In this document: positions 10,142-18,836 of the stretch, in pieces
Position numbering within the stretch: the stretch's first letter is position 1
Layout of the letters: every line of letters starts with the position of its first letter
Source: Methylobacterium marchantiae
GTDB taxonomy: Bacteria; Pseudomonadota; Alphaproteobacteria; Rhizobiales; Beijerinckiaceae
NCBI RefSeq assembly: GCF_022179405.1
Contig: NZ_BPQT01000007.1
Coordinates: 48,880-112,879, forward strand
Direction of reading: 5' to 3'
DNA: 64,000 bases
The notes under the pieces: generated by a model
Told to the model about the DNA's origin: nothing
Database searches by the model: none
What the model saw: only the letters and a program-made list of their open reading frames with translations
Made by a program: the position numbers and the translations under genes

Positions 10142-10372
10142 TCAGCGGTTCATGTTCTTGAAACGGCAGTAACCCCGACCCGTGTCGCGATACCCCGCCG
10201 GGCAGCGCCGAACGCAGGCCCCGGCGGCGAATTTGAGAGGCGGCTTGCACATGCCGCCGAACCGCTTCTCGCGATCCATCGCGTATTTCGCCTCCCCCGG
10301 CGTGGAGAGCGCGACGCTTCCCAAGGGAACGGCGACCATCAGCGCGAGGAAGGTGGCGAAGCGCAGAGTCAT
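10142..10372 (-). CDS. Small secreted Cys-rich protein, paralogue 2
   Basis: About 76 residues starting MTLRFATFLALMVAVPLGSV, a signal peptide, followed by a mature region ending CRFKNMNR. It shares the CKPPLKFAAGACVRRCPAGY core and the same four-Cys spacing with the gene at 9837-10052, so the two are a tandem duplication. The ATG at 10372 is chosen because the upstream open frame is Arg/Pro-rich and has no signal sequence. Function unknown. Confidence 0.7.
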   Translation of the reverse strand: MTLRFATFLALMVAVPLGSVALSTPGEAKYAMDREKRFGGMCKPPLKFAAGACVRRCPAGYRDTGRGYCRFKNMNR

Positions 10373-10464
10373 CGGAACATTCGGAAAGAGGGGGACTGGC
10401 GGACAATGCGCGCGCGCCCGATCAGTTCGATTCCGGACGCATCCAGCCCTCCCGCCCGGCCTCG

Positions 10465-11451
10465 TCAGGCCGCCTTGCAATCATAAAACCCTTCGCGGAT
10501 CGCCTCCGGATCGAGCTTGCGGCCGATGAAGACAACGCGGGAGACGCGGCTCTCGTCCTCCTTCCACGGCCCCTGGAGATCGCCGTCGAGGATCTGGTGG
10601 ACGCCCTGGAAGACGAAGCGCTGGGGCTCATCGGGGAAGGCGACGATGCCCTTGCAGCGCAGGATGTCCGGTCCCTGGACCTGAGTCAGGGTCGAGATCC
10701 AGGGCATGAACTTCTCCGGATCCACCGGGCCGTCGATCCGGGCCGAGACCGACTGCATCTCGTCGTCGTGGTGATGGTGATGGCCCTCTTCAAGAAAGTC
10801 GGGCTCGATATCGAGGATGCGCGAGAGATCGAACGCGTTGCGGTCGAGCACCTGATCGAGGGGGACGTCGCAGCGGCTAGTGCGGTGGACCTTGGCATAG
10901 GGGTTGATCGAGCGGATCAGGCCCTCGACGCGGTCGAGATCCGCGGGCTCCACGAGGTCCGCCTTGTTGAGCAGGATCACGTCGGCAAAGGCGATCTGAT
11001 TCTTGGCCTCGGGCGCGTCCTTCAGGCGGTCGGCCAGCCATTTCGCGTCGGCCACCGTCACCACCGCGTCGAGGCGGGCGGCGCTGCCCACATCCTCGTC
11101 GATGAAGAAGGTCTGGGCCACTGGCGCCGGGTCGGCGAGGCCGGTGGTCTCGACGATGATCGCGTCGAACTTGCCGCGCCGCTTCACGAGGCCGTCCATG
11201 ATGCGGATGAGGTCACCGCGCACGGTGCAGCAGACGCAGCCGTTGTTCATCTCGAACACTTCCTCGTCGGCGCCAATGACGAGGTCGTTGTCGATGCCGA
11301 TCTCGCCGAACTCGTTGACGATGACGGCGTAGCGCTTGCCGTGGTTCTCGGTGAGGATGCGGTTGAGGAGCGTGGTCTTTCCGGCTCCGAGATAGCCGGT
11401 GAGCACGGTCACGGGGATCTTCGAGGAGGCGGGGGACGGGCTGTCGGACAT
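10465..11451 (-). CDS. CobW/COG0523-family GTPase (metal-handling)
   Basis: G3E GTPase of the family that includes CobW, YjiA and ZNG1, thought to deliver zinc or cobalt to client proteins. The 328 residues show Walker [13 protein letters not shown] (18-29), the metal-binding motif CVCC (72-75), [14 protein letters not shown] (162-165) and a His cluster HHHHHDD (224-230). A C-terminal CobW_C domain ends the protein. No B12 genes or Zur-like site are visible nearby, so the metal cannot be named. It precedes the Cys-rich protein genes on the same strand. Confidence 0.88.
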   Translation of the reverse strand: MSDSPSPASSKIPVTVLTGYLGAGKTTLLNRILTENHGKRYAVIVNEFGEIGIDNDLVIGADEEVFEMNNGCVCCTVRGDLIRIMDGLVKRRGKFDAIIVETTGLADPAPVAQTFFIDEDVGSAARLDAVVTVADAKWLADRLKDAPEAKNQIAFADVILLNKADLVEPADLDRVEGLIRSINPYAKVHRTSRCDVPLDQVLDRNAFDLSRILDIEPDFLEEGHHHHHDDEMQSVSARIDGPVDPEKFMPWISTLTQVQGPDILRCKGIVAFPDEPQRFVFQGVHQILDGDLQGPWKEDESRVSRVVFIGRKLDPEAIREGFYDCKAA

Positions 11452-11504
11452 GCAAGGCTCTTCGGGTTCGCAGGGGTTCCCCCGCGTCGGATGTGTGATG
11501 GCTG

Positions 11505-12119
11505 TTATATTGTATCATCCCTCCCCGATGAAAGGGCGTTCCGTGATCCCGTCCGAGGGGGTTTGAGGCTATCGCAGAGGGTCGCGAGGGTGGAGCGGAA
11601 GCCGGCCGATCCGGCGAGGAGCCGCTCCAGCAGGAGCGCGCCCTCCAAGGTCGCCACCACCATCCGGGCCGTAGCAGCGGGGTCGAGACCGGGGCGCAGG
11701 CTCCCGTCGGCACATCCGTCGGCGAGGACACGCTCCAGCCACGCGATGTGCTTGTCGAAAAACTGCGCGATGTCTGCGCGCAGGACGTCCGGCAGGGTGT
11801 CCATCTCGATGGCGAGCACCGCGCAGAGGCAACCGAGCCCGTCCTCGACACCTGCAAGGTAATACCGACCATAGGCCTCGACCCGCGCGACCGCGTCGGA
11901 TTGCAGGGAGAGGATAGAGCCAAGAGCCTCGTCGTAGCGGGCATCGTAGGCCCGCACCAATGCGACGGCGAGGTCGGTCTTCGTCCGGAAATGGTGGTGG
12001 ATGCTCGCCTTGCGGATGTTCACCGCCTCGGCGAGGTCGCCGTAGCTGAAACCGGAATAGCCCCGACCACGCACCAGGACCTCGGCCTGGGCCAGCAGTT
12101 CTGCTCTGGTATCTCTCAT
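11505..12119 (-). CDS. TetR-family transcriptional regulator
   Basis: 204 residues. The N-terminal helix-turn-helix reads [20 protein letters not shown] followed by [14 protein letters not shown], the classic TetR recognition region. The C-terminal ligand domain is all-helical. The ATG at 12119 gives the normal TetR start ([16 protein letters not shown]); the longer frame has no family features. It is transcribed away from the metallohydrolase-SoxYZ locus, and a palindrome lies between the two, so it probably represses that locus and itself. Confidence 0.9.
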   Translation of the reverse strand: MRDTRAELLAQAEVLVRGRGYSGFSYGDLAEAVNIRKASIHHHFRTKTDLAVALVRAYDARYDEALGSILSLQSDAVARVEAYGRYYLAGVEDGLGCLCAVLAIEMDTLPDVLRADIAQFFDKHIAWLERVLADGCADGSLRPGLDPAATARMVVATLEGALLLERLLAGSAGFRSTLATLCDSLKPPRTGSRNALSSGRDDTI

Positions 12120-12202
12120 CGTCCGTCGACTTTTCGCCTCACCGAATGGGTTGCGGCCACGAAGGCGTGATGCATCCGCGACGGTCCACGTCTTGTGTAC
12201 CG

Positions 12203-12236
12203 TTGACGCCAGCGAAAATCTACCTGCTAGATGGTA
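12203..12236 (+). promoter_or_regulatory. Putative promoter with TetR-type operator
   Basis: TTGACG at 12203-12208 resembles a -35 box. Downstream lies the imperfect palindrome TACCTGCTAGATGGTA (12221-12236), with TACC..CTAG..GGTA symmetry, which would overlap the -10 region. It sits in the TetR/hydrolase divergent region, so autoregulation by the adjacent TetR protein is the simplest reading. Confidence 0.5.
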
Positions 12237-12301
12237 GCCATAAAAATGGGAGGATATTGCATGTCGGCTCTCGCCGTCGGCCAGCCGTTGCAGGATATGC
12301 C

Positions 12302-13249
12302 ATGACGGCGTATTCGATGCGGAGCCTGACCACGCGCCGGTCCGCGCTCTTCGGCGGCCTTTGTCTTTGCTGCCTGCCCACACTCGGCCGCGCGGCCGGG
12401 CTGTTCACCATGGACGAGGTCGGAACGGGCATCTTCATGCGGCGCGGGCTCGACGCCGAGGCGACGCCCGAGAACGATGACGCCATCGCCAATATCGGCT
12501 TCGTCGTCGGCGACACGTCGGTGCTCGTAACGGAGACCGGTGGAAGCCTCTCCGACGGGCTATGGCTCCGCTCGGAGATCAGGAAGCGCACGGACAAGCC
12601 GATCAGCCACGTGGTGCTCACCCACGTCCATCCCGACCATTGCTTCGGCGCGGAAGCGTTCGTGCAGGACAAGCCGGTTTTCATCGGCCACCACGCCCTG
12701 CGCTCGGCCCTCGATTCGCGTGGAGATTTCTACCGGACACGCCTTGTCGATATCCTCGGCGCCGACAGGGCCGGCTCTGTGGTCTATCCGACGATGGACG
12801 TGGCCGAGACTGCGGAGGTCGATCTCGGCGGGCGCGCCCTGCGCTTCACCGCGCACGGGACTGCCCATACCAATTGCGACCTCTCCATGATCGACGCGCG
12901 GACGGGAATCCTGTTTCCGGCCGATCTCCTCTTCGTCACCCGAATCCCGTCCCTCGACGGCAGCCTTCTCGGCTGGCTGAAAGAGGTGGAGACGCTGAAG
13001 GGAACGGGAGCGTCGAAGGCCGTACCGGGCCACGGGCCGACCCTCGTCGACGCTGCGCCCGCCTTCGCCGACCTGACGCGCTACCTCACGACGTTGCGCG
13101 ACGAGACCCGCAAGGCGATCGCCGCCGATCAGCCCATCGACAGGGCGATCGACAGCATCGGTCAGGCCGAGCGAGAGAAATGGGTCCTGTTCGACACCTA
13201 TAACGGCCGCAACGTCACTCAGGCCTACAAGGAGCTTGAGTGGGAATGA
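12302..13249 (+). CDS. Quinoprotein relay system zinc metallohydrolase-type protein (MBL fold)
   Basis: Exported metallo-beta-lactamase-fold hydrolase, about 315 residues. A twin-arginine-like signal (TTRRSALFGG at 10-19 then a hydrophobic stretch) precedes the domain. Metal ligands are in THVHPDH (107-113), HGTAHTNCD (185-193), FPADLLF (205-211) and GHG (243-245). Proteins of this kind sit beside SoxYZ-like carriers and CXXCW proteins in PQQ-dehydrogenase loci, and the next two genes are exactly those. The ATG at 12302 is chosen because it leads directly into the signal; the upstream frame would cross the operator. The substrate is unknown. Confidence 0.8.
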   Translation: MTAYSMRSLTTRRSALFGGLCLCCLPTLGRAAGLFTMDEVGTGIFMRRGLDAEATPENDDAIANIGFVVGDTSVLVTETGGSLSDGLWLRSEIRKRTDKPISHVVLTHVHPDHCFGAEAFVQDKPVFIGHHALRSALDSRGDFYRTRLVDILGADRAGSVVYPTMDVAETAEVDLGGRALRFTAHGTAHTNCDLSMIDARTGILFPADLLFVTRIPSLDGSLLGWLKEVETLKGTGASKAVPGHGPTLVDAAPAFADLTRYLTTLRDETRKAIAADQPIDRAIDSIGQAEREKWVLFDTYNGRNVTQAYKELEWE

Positions 13250-13284
13250 GCGCGCGCCACATCATCACGAAGAGGAGAAACGCC

Positions 13285-14130
13285 ATGACGACCTTCACAC
13301 CGATCGGAATGTCCGCGACCAAGCGATCCTTCACCGCTGCGCTGTGCCTGTCCGCCGCCGTGCTGGCGGGGTGGCCCGCCTTCGCCGCCGGTGCGAGCGA
13401 CACCGATGCCGAGCGGCTCGAACGCTGGCAGGAGATTTCCAAGTCGATCTTCGGTGACCGCAAACTCGAGCCGACGGACGCGCTGATCAAGGTCGACGCT
13501 CCGCCGCGCGCTCTCGACGCCGCTCTCGTTCCGATCACGCTGACGATGCCGGAGAAGGACAGGATCGCCGCCATCCATCTCATCATCGACGACAACCCGT
13601 CGCCTTACGCGGCCCACATCACCTTCGGCCCCGCTGCCGACCCGAGCGAGGTCAAGCTCCGCGTGCGGATCAACAACTACACCAACGTCCACGCCGTGGC
13701 CGAGACCAAGGATGGAAAGCTCTACGAGGCGGTGAAGTTCGTGAAGGCATCGGGCGGCTGCTCGGCGCCCATGGGCATGAGCGACGAAGAAGCACTGAAG
13801 GGCGCCGGGGACATGAAGATGAAGTTTGCGGAAGGGGGCGCCGGCAAGCCGATGGAAGCGACGCTGATGATCCGCCACCCGAACTTCAGCGGGATGCAGA
13901 TGAACCAAGTCACGCGCGACTATACCCCGGCCCGCTACATCAACAAGCTCGACGTCTCCGCCAATGGGAAGCTCGTCTTCTCGATGAACGGCGACATCTC
14001 CATCGCCTCGAACCCGGTGATCAACTTCGGCCTCGCCCCTGATTCTAAGGGCCCGATCAAGGTCGTCGCCATGGACAACCAACAGGGTCATTGGGAACAT
14101 AGCTTCAACACGCCGAGCCCGAGCAACTGA
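13285..14130 (+). CDS. Quinoprotein dehydrogenase-associated SoxYZ-like carrier
   Basis: 281-residue exported protein with a signal peptide ending near AAGA at 35. It is a fusion resembling SoxY and SoxZ. The SoxY-like part ends in the Cys-carrying GGC motif (KASGGCSAPMG, Cys159) and the SoxZ-like part fills about 175-281. In true sulfur oxidisers this Cys carries the thiosulfate adduct; here a thiol-linked intermediate of the neighbouring pathway is inferred. The ATG at 13285 has a GAGGAG ribosome site 7 nt upstream. It lies 35 bp after the hydrolase gene. Confidence 0.85.
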   Translation: MTTFTPIGMSATKRSFTAALCLSAAVLAGWPAFAAGASDTDAERLERWQEISKSIFGDRKLEPTDALIKVDAPPRALDAALVPITLTMPEKDRIAAIHLIIDDNPSPYAAHITFGPAADPSEVKLRVRINNYTNVHAVAETKDGKLYEAVKFVKASGGCSAPMGMSDEEALKGAGDMKMKFAEGGAGKPMEATLMIRHPNFSGMQMNQVTRDYTPARYINKLDVSANGKLVFSMNGDISIASNPVINFGLAPDSKGPIKVVAMDNQQGHWEHSFNTPSPSN

Positions 14131-14145
14131 GAAGGGATTTCCCCC

Positions 14146-14745
14146 ATGATCCGCATTGTCTCAGCCGCGGCCCTCACTCTCTTCGCCCTGTCCGGCTCAG
14201 TTCCTCCCGTCCACGCGGCGGGCCCTGCCGATTCGCCGGTCAACGTGCCGGAGCCAGAGGGGTTCTGGACCGGGGCACCGAAGGGCTACACGCCCAAGAC
14301 CCTCAAGGGCGCGACCGTTGTCGACATCGACGCCCTCGACTCGCTCGCCGCCGAGAAACCGGTGATGATCGACGTGGCTCTGGCCGACCAGAAGCCGGCG
14401 GGCTTCCCCACCGACAGACCCTGGCTGCCGGCCCATCGTTCGATCCCGGGCAGCGTCTGGATGCCCGGGGCGGGGGCGGCACCAATGGACCCGGCGCGGG
14501 AGGCACAGTTTCTCTCCCGCGTCGCGTATCTCACCGGCGGCGACAAATCGAAGCCGGTGGTGACCTTCTGCCACCCCGAATGCTGGGGTAGCTGGAACGC
14601 CGCCAAGCGGCTCGTGCAGAATGGCTATTCCCGTGTCCATTGGTTTGCCGACGGTGTCGAGGGCTGGCAGGACAGGCACGACACCACGATTCTCAAGGTG
14701 GATGCTGCCTGGGCCGCCAAGCCTGCCGGCGAGGCCCAGCGATAG
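14146..14745 (+). CDS. PQQ-dependent catabolism-associated CXXCW-motif protein (rhodanese-like)
   Basis: 199 residues with a signal peptide (cleavage near VHAA, 22-25), so periplasmic. The fold is rhodanese-like, with the characteristic FCHPECWGSW at 141-150 (Cys142, Cys146, Trp147), the signature of the PQQ-associated CXXCW family. It starts 15 bp after the SoxYZ-like gene. The paired Cys may exchange sulfur or electrons with the carrier; that role is inferred from neighbourhood. Confidence 0.85.
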   Translation: MIRIVSAAALTLFALSGSVPPVHAAGPADSPVNVPEPEGFWTGAPKGYTPKTLKGATVVDIDALDSLAAEKPVMIDVALADQKPAGFPTDRPWLPAHRSIPGSVWMPGAGAAPMDPAREAQFLSRVAYLTGGDKSKPVVTFCHPECWGSWNAAKRLVQNGYSRVHWFADGVEGWQDRHDTTILKVDAAWAAKPAGEAQR

Positions 14746-14820
14746 CGACGGGAGAGGCGAGCCGGCCTGCAGGATCGCAGCCGGCTCCGACCCGCACTCC
14801 CCACCGAACGAGACACCGCA

Positions 14821-15207
14821 ATGATCAGCCGTCGTGCACTCTTTCTCCTGATGGGCTTCTTCGCCTCCAGCATCCCCAGCACCGCGTCGGCCGCGGAGCC
14901 GTTCGATGAAGCAGGCTTCGCTGCCGCCCAAGCCGCCGGCCGGCCGATCATCGTGGAGGTGACGGCCCCTTGGTGCCCGATCTGCAAGACCCAGCGACCC
15001 ATCCTGAAGGCGCTGTCCGAACAGACGCGTTTCAAGAATCTCGCTATCTACGAGATCGATTTCGATACTCAGAAGGCCCTGATGCGCCGGTTCGGCGCGC
15101 GCATGCAGAGCACGCTCATCGTCTTCAAGGGGGGCGAGGAGGTGGGCCGCTCCGTCGGCGAGACGCAGGGAGAGTGGATCGAGTCGCTGGTCGAGAAGGC
15201 GCTGTAG
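14821..15207 (+). CDS. Periplasmic thioredoxin-like protein
   Basis: 128 residues with a signal peptide ending near ASAAE (22-26) and a thioredoxin fold. The active site WCPIC lies at 51-55, and the cis-Pro region is probably STLIVFKGGEE without the usual Pro. The next gene encodes CcdA, which supplies electrons across the membrane. This protein therefore likely keeps Cys residues of the SoxYZ-like or CXXCW proteins reduced. Confidence 0.85.
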   Translation: MISRRALFLLMGFFASSIPSTASAAEPFDEAGFAAAQAAGRPIIVEVTAPWCPICKTQRPILKALSEQTRFKNLAIYEIDFDTQKALMRRFGARMQSTLIVFKGGEEVGRSVGETQGEWIESLVEKAL

Positions 15208-15240
15208 CGCAGATTTTGAGATCAAGCGGCCTTCGATACC

Positions 15241-15960
15241 ATGATCATCACGCTCGGCCTCGCCTTCCTCGCCGGCCTGCTCACCATCCTCTCCCCTTGC
15301 GTATTGCCACTCCTTCCGATCGTGCTCGGCGCCGCGGCGTCCGAACACCGATACGGACCGGCCGCTCTGGCGGCGGGGCTCGCCTTTTCCTTCGTCACGC
15401 TCGGCCTGTTCGTGGCGACGATCGGATTTGGGCTCGGTCTCGATGGGGAGGTCTTTCGACCGGTCGCGGCGATCATGCTCGTCGCCGTCGGAATCGTCCT
15501 GATCCTTCCTGACCTCCAACTCCGCCTCGCCGCTGCCGGAGGACCGGTAAGCGACTGGACGGAGCGGCGCTTCGGCGGACTTGCCACGACAGGCCTTGCC
15601 GGCCAGTTCGCGGTCGGCCTCCTGCTCGGCGCGGTCTGGAGTCCCTGCGTCGGACCGACGCTCGGTGCCGCCTCGCTGCTTGCCGCGCAGGGCAAGGATC
15701 TCGCTCAGGTCTCCCTGACCATGCTGGTCTTCGGCCTTGGAGCCGCCTTGCCCTTGCTGATCCTCGGGATGCTGTCGCGCCAAGTGCTGATGGCGTGGCG
15801 AACCCGGATGATGCAGGCGGGCAAAGGGCTCAAGGCCGCGTTGGGAATCCTCCTCGTCGTCACCGGCCTCGTGATTCTGACGGGGTCCGACAAGCGTCTC
15901 GAAACGGCTCTCGTAGCGGCGTCGCCCGACTGGCTCAACGCCTTGACCACACGTTTCTAA
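15241..15960 (+). CDS. ccdA: CcdA-family thiol:disulfide transmembrane protein
   Basis: 239-residue membrane protein with about six hydrophobic segments. The two redox cysteines sit in the repeated family motifs SPCVLP (Cys20) and SPCVGP (Cys136). CcdA moves electrons from cytoplasmic thioredoxin to periplasmic partners. Its position 33 bp after a periplasmic thioredoxin gene fits a dedicated reduction system for this locus rather than general cytochrome c maturation, since no other ccm gene is near. Confidence 0.9.
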   Translation: MIITLGLAFLAGLLTILSPCVLPLLPIVLGAAASEHRYGPAALAAGLAFSFVTLGLFVATIGFGLGLDGEVFRPVAAIMLVAVGIVLILPDLQLRLAAAGGPVSDWTERRFGGLATTGLAGQFAVGLLLGAVWSPCVGPTLGAASLLAAQGKDLAQVSLTMLVFGLGAALPLLILGMLSRQVLMAWRTRMMQAGKGLKAALGILLVVTGLVILTGSDKRLETALVAASPDWLNALTTRF

Positions 15961-16302
15961 GGTATGCCAGGCAACTGATAGTCGGCGCCGGAAGGAAGCC
16001 TACAAAATAAGCAGCATCAGGAGCTTGCGAACCGAAGCAGCCCGTTGACACGGCCGTGGTTGTGGCAGAATAAAGGCACCGGAGACGGCCCGACGTCTAG
16101 GGAGGAAACGCCCGACAAGGGCAGCGACTACGGGCGACGCCATCGTCCAGATCGCGAGCATTACACAAGTCAGCCTCTCCATCTCTTCCCATACAGGTGG
16201 CGGGGACCGTCACTCGGACGCGTGATTTACCTCGTCCATGCGTATAGAAATCCCCGGCAAGCCACCGGCCATTGAGCTGGCTGCCAAACCGGGTTGAGAT
16301 CG
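15961..16302. other. Intergenic region, no gene seen
   Basis: About 340 bp between ccdA and panB. Short open frames on both strands show no recognisable domain, ribosome site or conserved start. I see no clear terminator or promoter motif. Confidence 0.5.
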
Positions 16303-17127
16303 ATGTCGCAAGTCGTGCAGTCACGCCGCATCCGCGCTGTGGACCTCGCCAAGCGTAGGGCCGAAGGTCGCAAGATCATTGCGCTGACGGCGTACCACGC
16401 TCACACCGCCGGCATCCTCGATCCGCATTGTGATTTCATCCTGGTTGGCGATTCCCTCGGCATGGTCATGCACGGGATGGAGACCACCCTGCCGGTGACC
16501 CTTGAGATGATGATCGTCCAGGCGCAGGCGGTGATCCGCGGCACATCGAAGGCTCTCATCGTCGTCGACATGCCCTTCGGCTCCTACGAGGCGAGCCCGC
16601 AACAGGCCTTCATGAGTGCAGCCCGCGTCCTCAAGGAGACCGGCGCCGGTGCGATCAAGATGGAGGGCGGCGCGCGCTTCGCCGAAACCGTCGCCTTCCT
16701 CGTGGAGCGTGGCATTCCGGTGATGGGCCATATCGGTCTCACGCCCCAATCCGTGAACACGATGGGTGGTTTTCGCGTGCAGGGTCGGAGCGAGGATGGT
16801 GAACGCAAGCTGATGCAGGACGCCCAGGCGATCAGCGATGCGGGAGCGTTCGCCATCGTCATGGAGGGAATCGTCGAGCCCGTGGCACGCGCCATTGCCA
16901 CAGCTCCCTCGATCACCACGGTCACGATCGGCATCGGCGCGTCGACCGCCTGCGATGGTCAGATCCTGGTACTCGAGGACATGCTCGGCCTGAGCGATCG
17001 GGTGCCGAAATTCGTGAAGCGCTTCGGCTCCCTGCGCGGCCAGATCGAAGGAGCCGTCGAGGCCTATGCGGAAGAGGTTCGAGCCGGCCGCTTCCCGGCG
17101 GACGAACACACCTACAAGCCGCTCTGA
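16303..17127 (+). CDS. panB: 3-methyl-2-oxobutanoate hydroxymethyltransferase
   Basis: First committed enzyme of pantothenate synthesis: it adds a hydroxymethyl group from methylene-THF to ketoisovalerate. 274 residues, close to E. coli PanB. Motifs include [25 protein letters not shown] (Mg-binding Asp), [24 protein letters not shown] and [12 protein letters not shown]. The ATG at 16303 is preferred to a TTG three codons upstream. No panC or panD is adjacent, and genes on both sides are unrelated. Confidence 0.96.
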   Translation: MSQVVQSRRIRAVDLAKRRAEGRKIIALTAYHAHTAGILDPHCDFILVGDSLGMVMHGMETTLPVTLEMMIVQAQAVIRGTSKALIVVDMPFGSYEASPQQAFMSAARVLKETGAGAIKMEGGARFAETVAFLVERGIPVMGHIGLTPQSVNTMGGFRVQGRSEDGERKLMQDAQAISDAGAFAIVMEGIVEPVARAIATAPSITTVTIGIGASTACDGQILVLEDMLGLSDRVPKFVKRFGSLRGQIEGAVEAYAEEVRAGRFPADEHTYKPL

Positions 17128-17170
17128 GCGCTGGCCGGTCGCCTTTCGATCGACGGAAACGGGCGCAGGC

Positions 17171-17356
17171 TCATCTGAGAGCGCCTCCGAACGCCCCGGG
17201 GATGTCATAGACGCCGCTCGACAGGACGGTGAAAGAGAAGATGAGGCCGAGGGCGCCGATATAGAGGACCGTGAACAGGTCCTTGTCCTCGCTGCCGGCG
17301 AGAAAGAGGCCGGCGAAGGGAACGGTCTGAAGAGCCAGGGCGGCGGCAACGTTCAT
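17171..17356 (-). CDS. Small two-helix membrane protein downstream of the OFA antiporter
   Basis: 61 residues beginning MNVAAALALQTVPFAGLFLA, with a second hydrophobic segment (LYIGALGLIFSFTVLSSGVY). It lies 172 bp downstream of the oxalate/formate-type transporter on the same strand. Its position suggests a small accessory partner of that transporter, but this is inference. The upstream in-frame start at 17401 is less likely because it adds a polar leader. Confidence 0.6.
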   Translation of the reverse strand: MNVAAALALQTVPFAGLFLAGSEDKDLFTVLYIGALGLIFSFTVLSSGVYDIPGAFGGALR

Positions 17357-17528
17357 GACTGACCTCGGTCCGTGCGGAACATCGTCGGCCTTCCTTGGCA
17401 AACTCCGAGCATAGGTCCGAACGGCGAATGCCGGTTCCTGAAAAGTGCCGACGCAAACCGAATGCCTGGAGCCTCACCGCCAGCGCCGATACAGAGTGCG
17501 GAACGCCTCCCGTATCGGCTCGTACGAT

Positions 17529-18836
17529 TCAGACCATGGTCCTTACCAGGCGCGCCGGTTCGGACGCGCCGGCGGGAACCGGGCCCTGAGCGAGGTAGCG
17601 TGCCCGCATCGGCCTGAGCACGAACATCGCCAGCGCCGCCGCCGCCACGTTCAGTCCGATGATGATCGAGAACACCGCCGACCAGCCGTAGGCCGCCGAG
17701 ATGACGCTCGCCACCGGCACGAGGAACGAGGCTGTCCCCTTGGCGGTGTAGAGCAGACCGGCATTGGTGGTGGCGAAGGTGGAGCCGAACGTATCGCCGC
17801 AGGTGGCAGGAAACAGCGAGTAGATCTCGCCGAAAACCCCGAAATAGATTGCCGTGGAGAAGACGAAGACCAGCGGGTCGGTGCCGTAGCTGAGGAGCAG
17901 GACGATCGCCGCAGCGGCGGTGGAGAAGGCGATGAACATGGTATTCTCGCGCCCGATCGTGTCGGAGACGAAGCCGAAGAATGGGCGCCCGAACCCGTCG
18001 AAGATGCGGTCGAGAGAGATGGCGAAGGTCAGTGCCGCCATCTGCAGCCCGAACAGGCTGACCGGCACGTCGGCGACCTTGAAGTCATGGGCGATGGGCG
18101 CGATCTGCGCGGCCGCCATCAGGCCGCCCGAGGCCACCATGACGAAGATCACGTACATCACCCAGAATACCGGCGTGCGCACGACCTCGCGCGGTGTGCG
18201 GTCCACCTTCGTCTGCGGCAGGCGCAGGCTCTTGCGCTGCATCGGCACGGCGACGGAGGGCTTGCGCAGCAGGAACGACAGCAGGACCACGATGGCGCCC
18301 TGGCCGAGGCCGAAATACAGGAAGGCGTCCTGGTAGCCGCTGCTGGCGATCATCTTGGCGATCGGCACCACCGTTACCGCAGCGCCCGCACCGAACCCGG
18401 CCGCCGTGGCGCCGGCGGCGAGGCCGCGCCGATGCGGGAACCATTTGAGAGCGTTGCCGACGCAGGTGCCGTAGACCGACCCCGCCCCGATGCCGCCGAC
18501 CGCCGCCGCGCCGTAGAGCATCCACAGCGACGAGGCCTGGGAATTGATGAGCCAGGCCAGCGCGATCATCACGCCGCCGAAGCAGACGACGATCCGCGGA
18601 CCGTAGCGGTCCACGAACCAGGCCTCTACCGGTACCAGCCAGGTCTCGGTAGCGACGAAGATGGTGAACGCGAACTGGATGGCCGCCCGGCCCCAGTGGA
18701 ACTTAGCGTCGATCGGGTCCACGAACAGCGTCCACCCATATTGCAGGTTGGCGATCATCGCCATGCAGAGGACGCCGAAAGCGAGCTGCCGCCATTTGGC
18801 GGCCGGTGGGTCCTGTCGTTCCATCCCTAAATCCAT
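17529..18836 (-). CDS. oxlT: OFA-family MFS transporter, oxalate/formate antiporter type
   Basis: About 435 residues and 12 predicted membrane helices. Family features are IANLQYGWTLFVDPI in TM1, GGIGAGSVYGTCVGNALKWF and FPHRRGLAAGATAAGFG in the TM4-5 region, and SDTIGRENTM between helices 8 and 9. OFA proteins exchange oxalate for formate or carry other small carboxylates; the exact substrate here is not proven. No frc/oxc genes are near. Start at 18836 or the ATG at 18824; neither has a strong ribosome site. Confidence 0.8.
   Translation of the reverse strand: MDLGMERQDPPAAKWRQLAFGVLCMAMIANLQYGWTLFVDPIDAKFHWGRAAIQFAFTIFVATETWLVPVEAWFVDRYGPRIVVCFGGVMIALAWLINSQASSLWMLYGAAAVGGIGAGSVYGTCVGNALKWFPHRRGLAAGATAAGFGAGAAVTVVPIAKMIASSGYQDAFLYFGLGQGAIVVLLSFLLRKPSVAVPMQRKSLRLPQTKVDRTPREVVRTPVFWVMYVIFVMVASGGLMAAAQIAPIAHDFKVADVPVSLFGLQMAALTFAISLDRIFDGFGRPFFGFVSDTIGRENTMFIAFSTAAAAIVLLLSYGTDPLVFVFSTAIYFGVFGEIYSLFPATCGDTFGSTFATTNAGLLYTAKGTASFLVPVASVISAAYGWSAVFSIIIGLNVAAAALAMFVLRPMRARYLAQGPVPAGASEPARLVRTMV

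Noticed and set aside
10597-11862. Plus-strand frame opposite the CobW and TetR genes
   Set aside because: It crosses two genes on the other strand and has shadow composition.
16045-16324. Short ORFs on both strands upstream of panB
   Set aside because: No domain, no conserved start, unusual composition.
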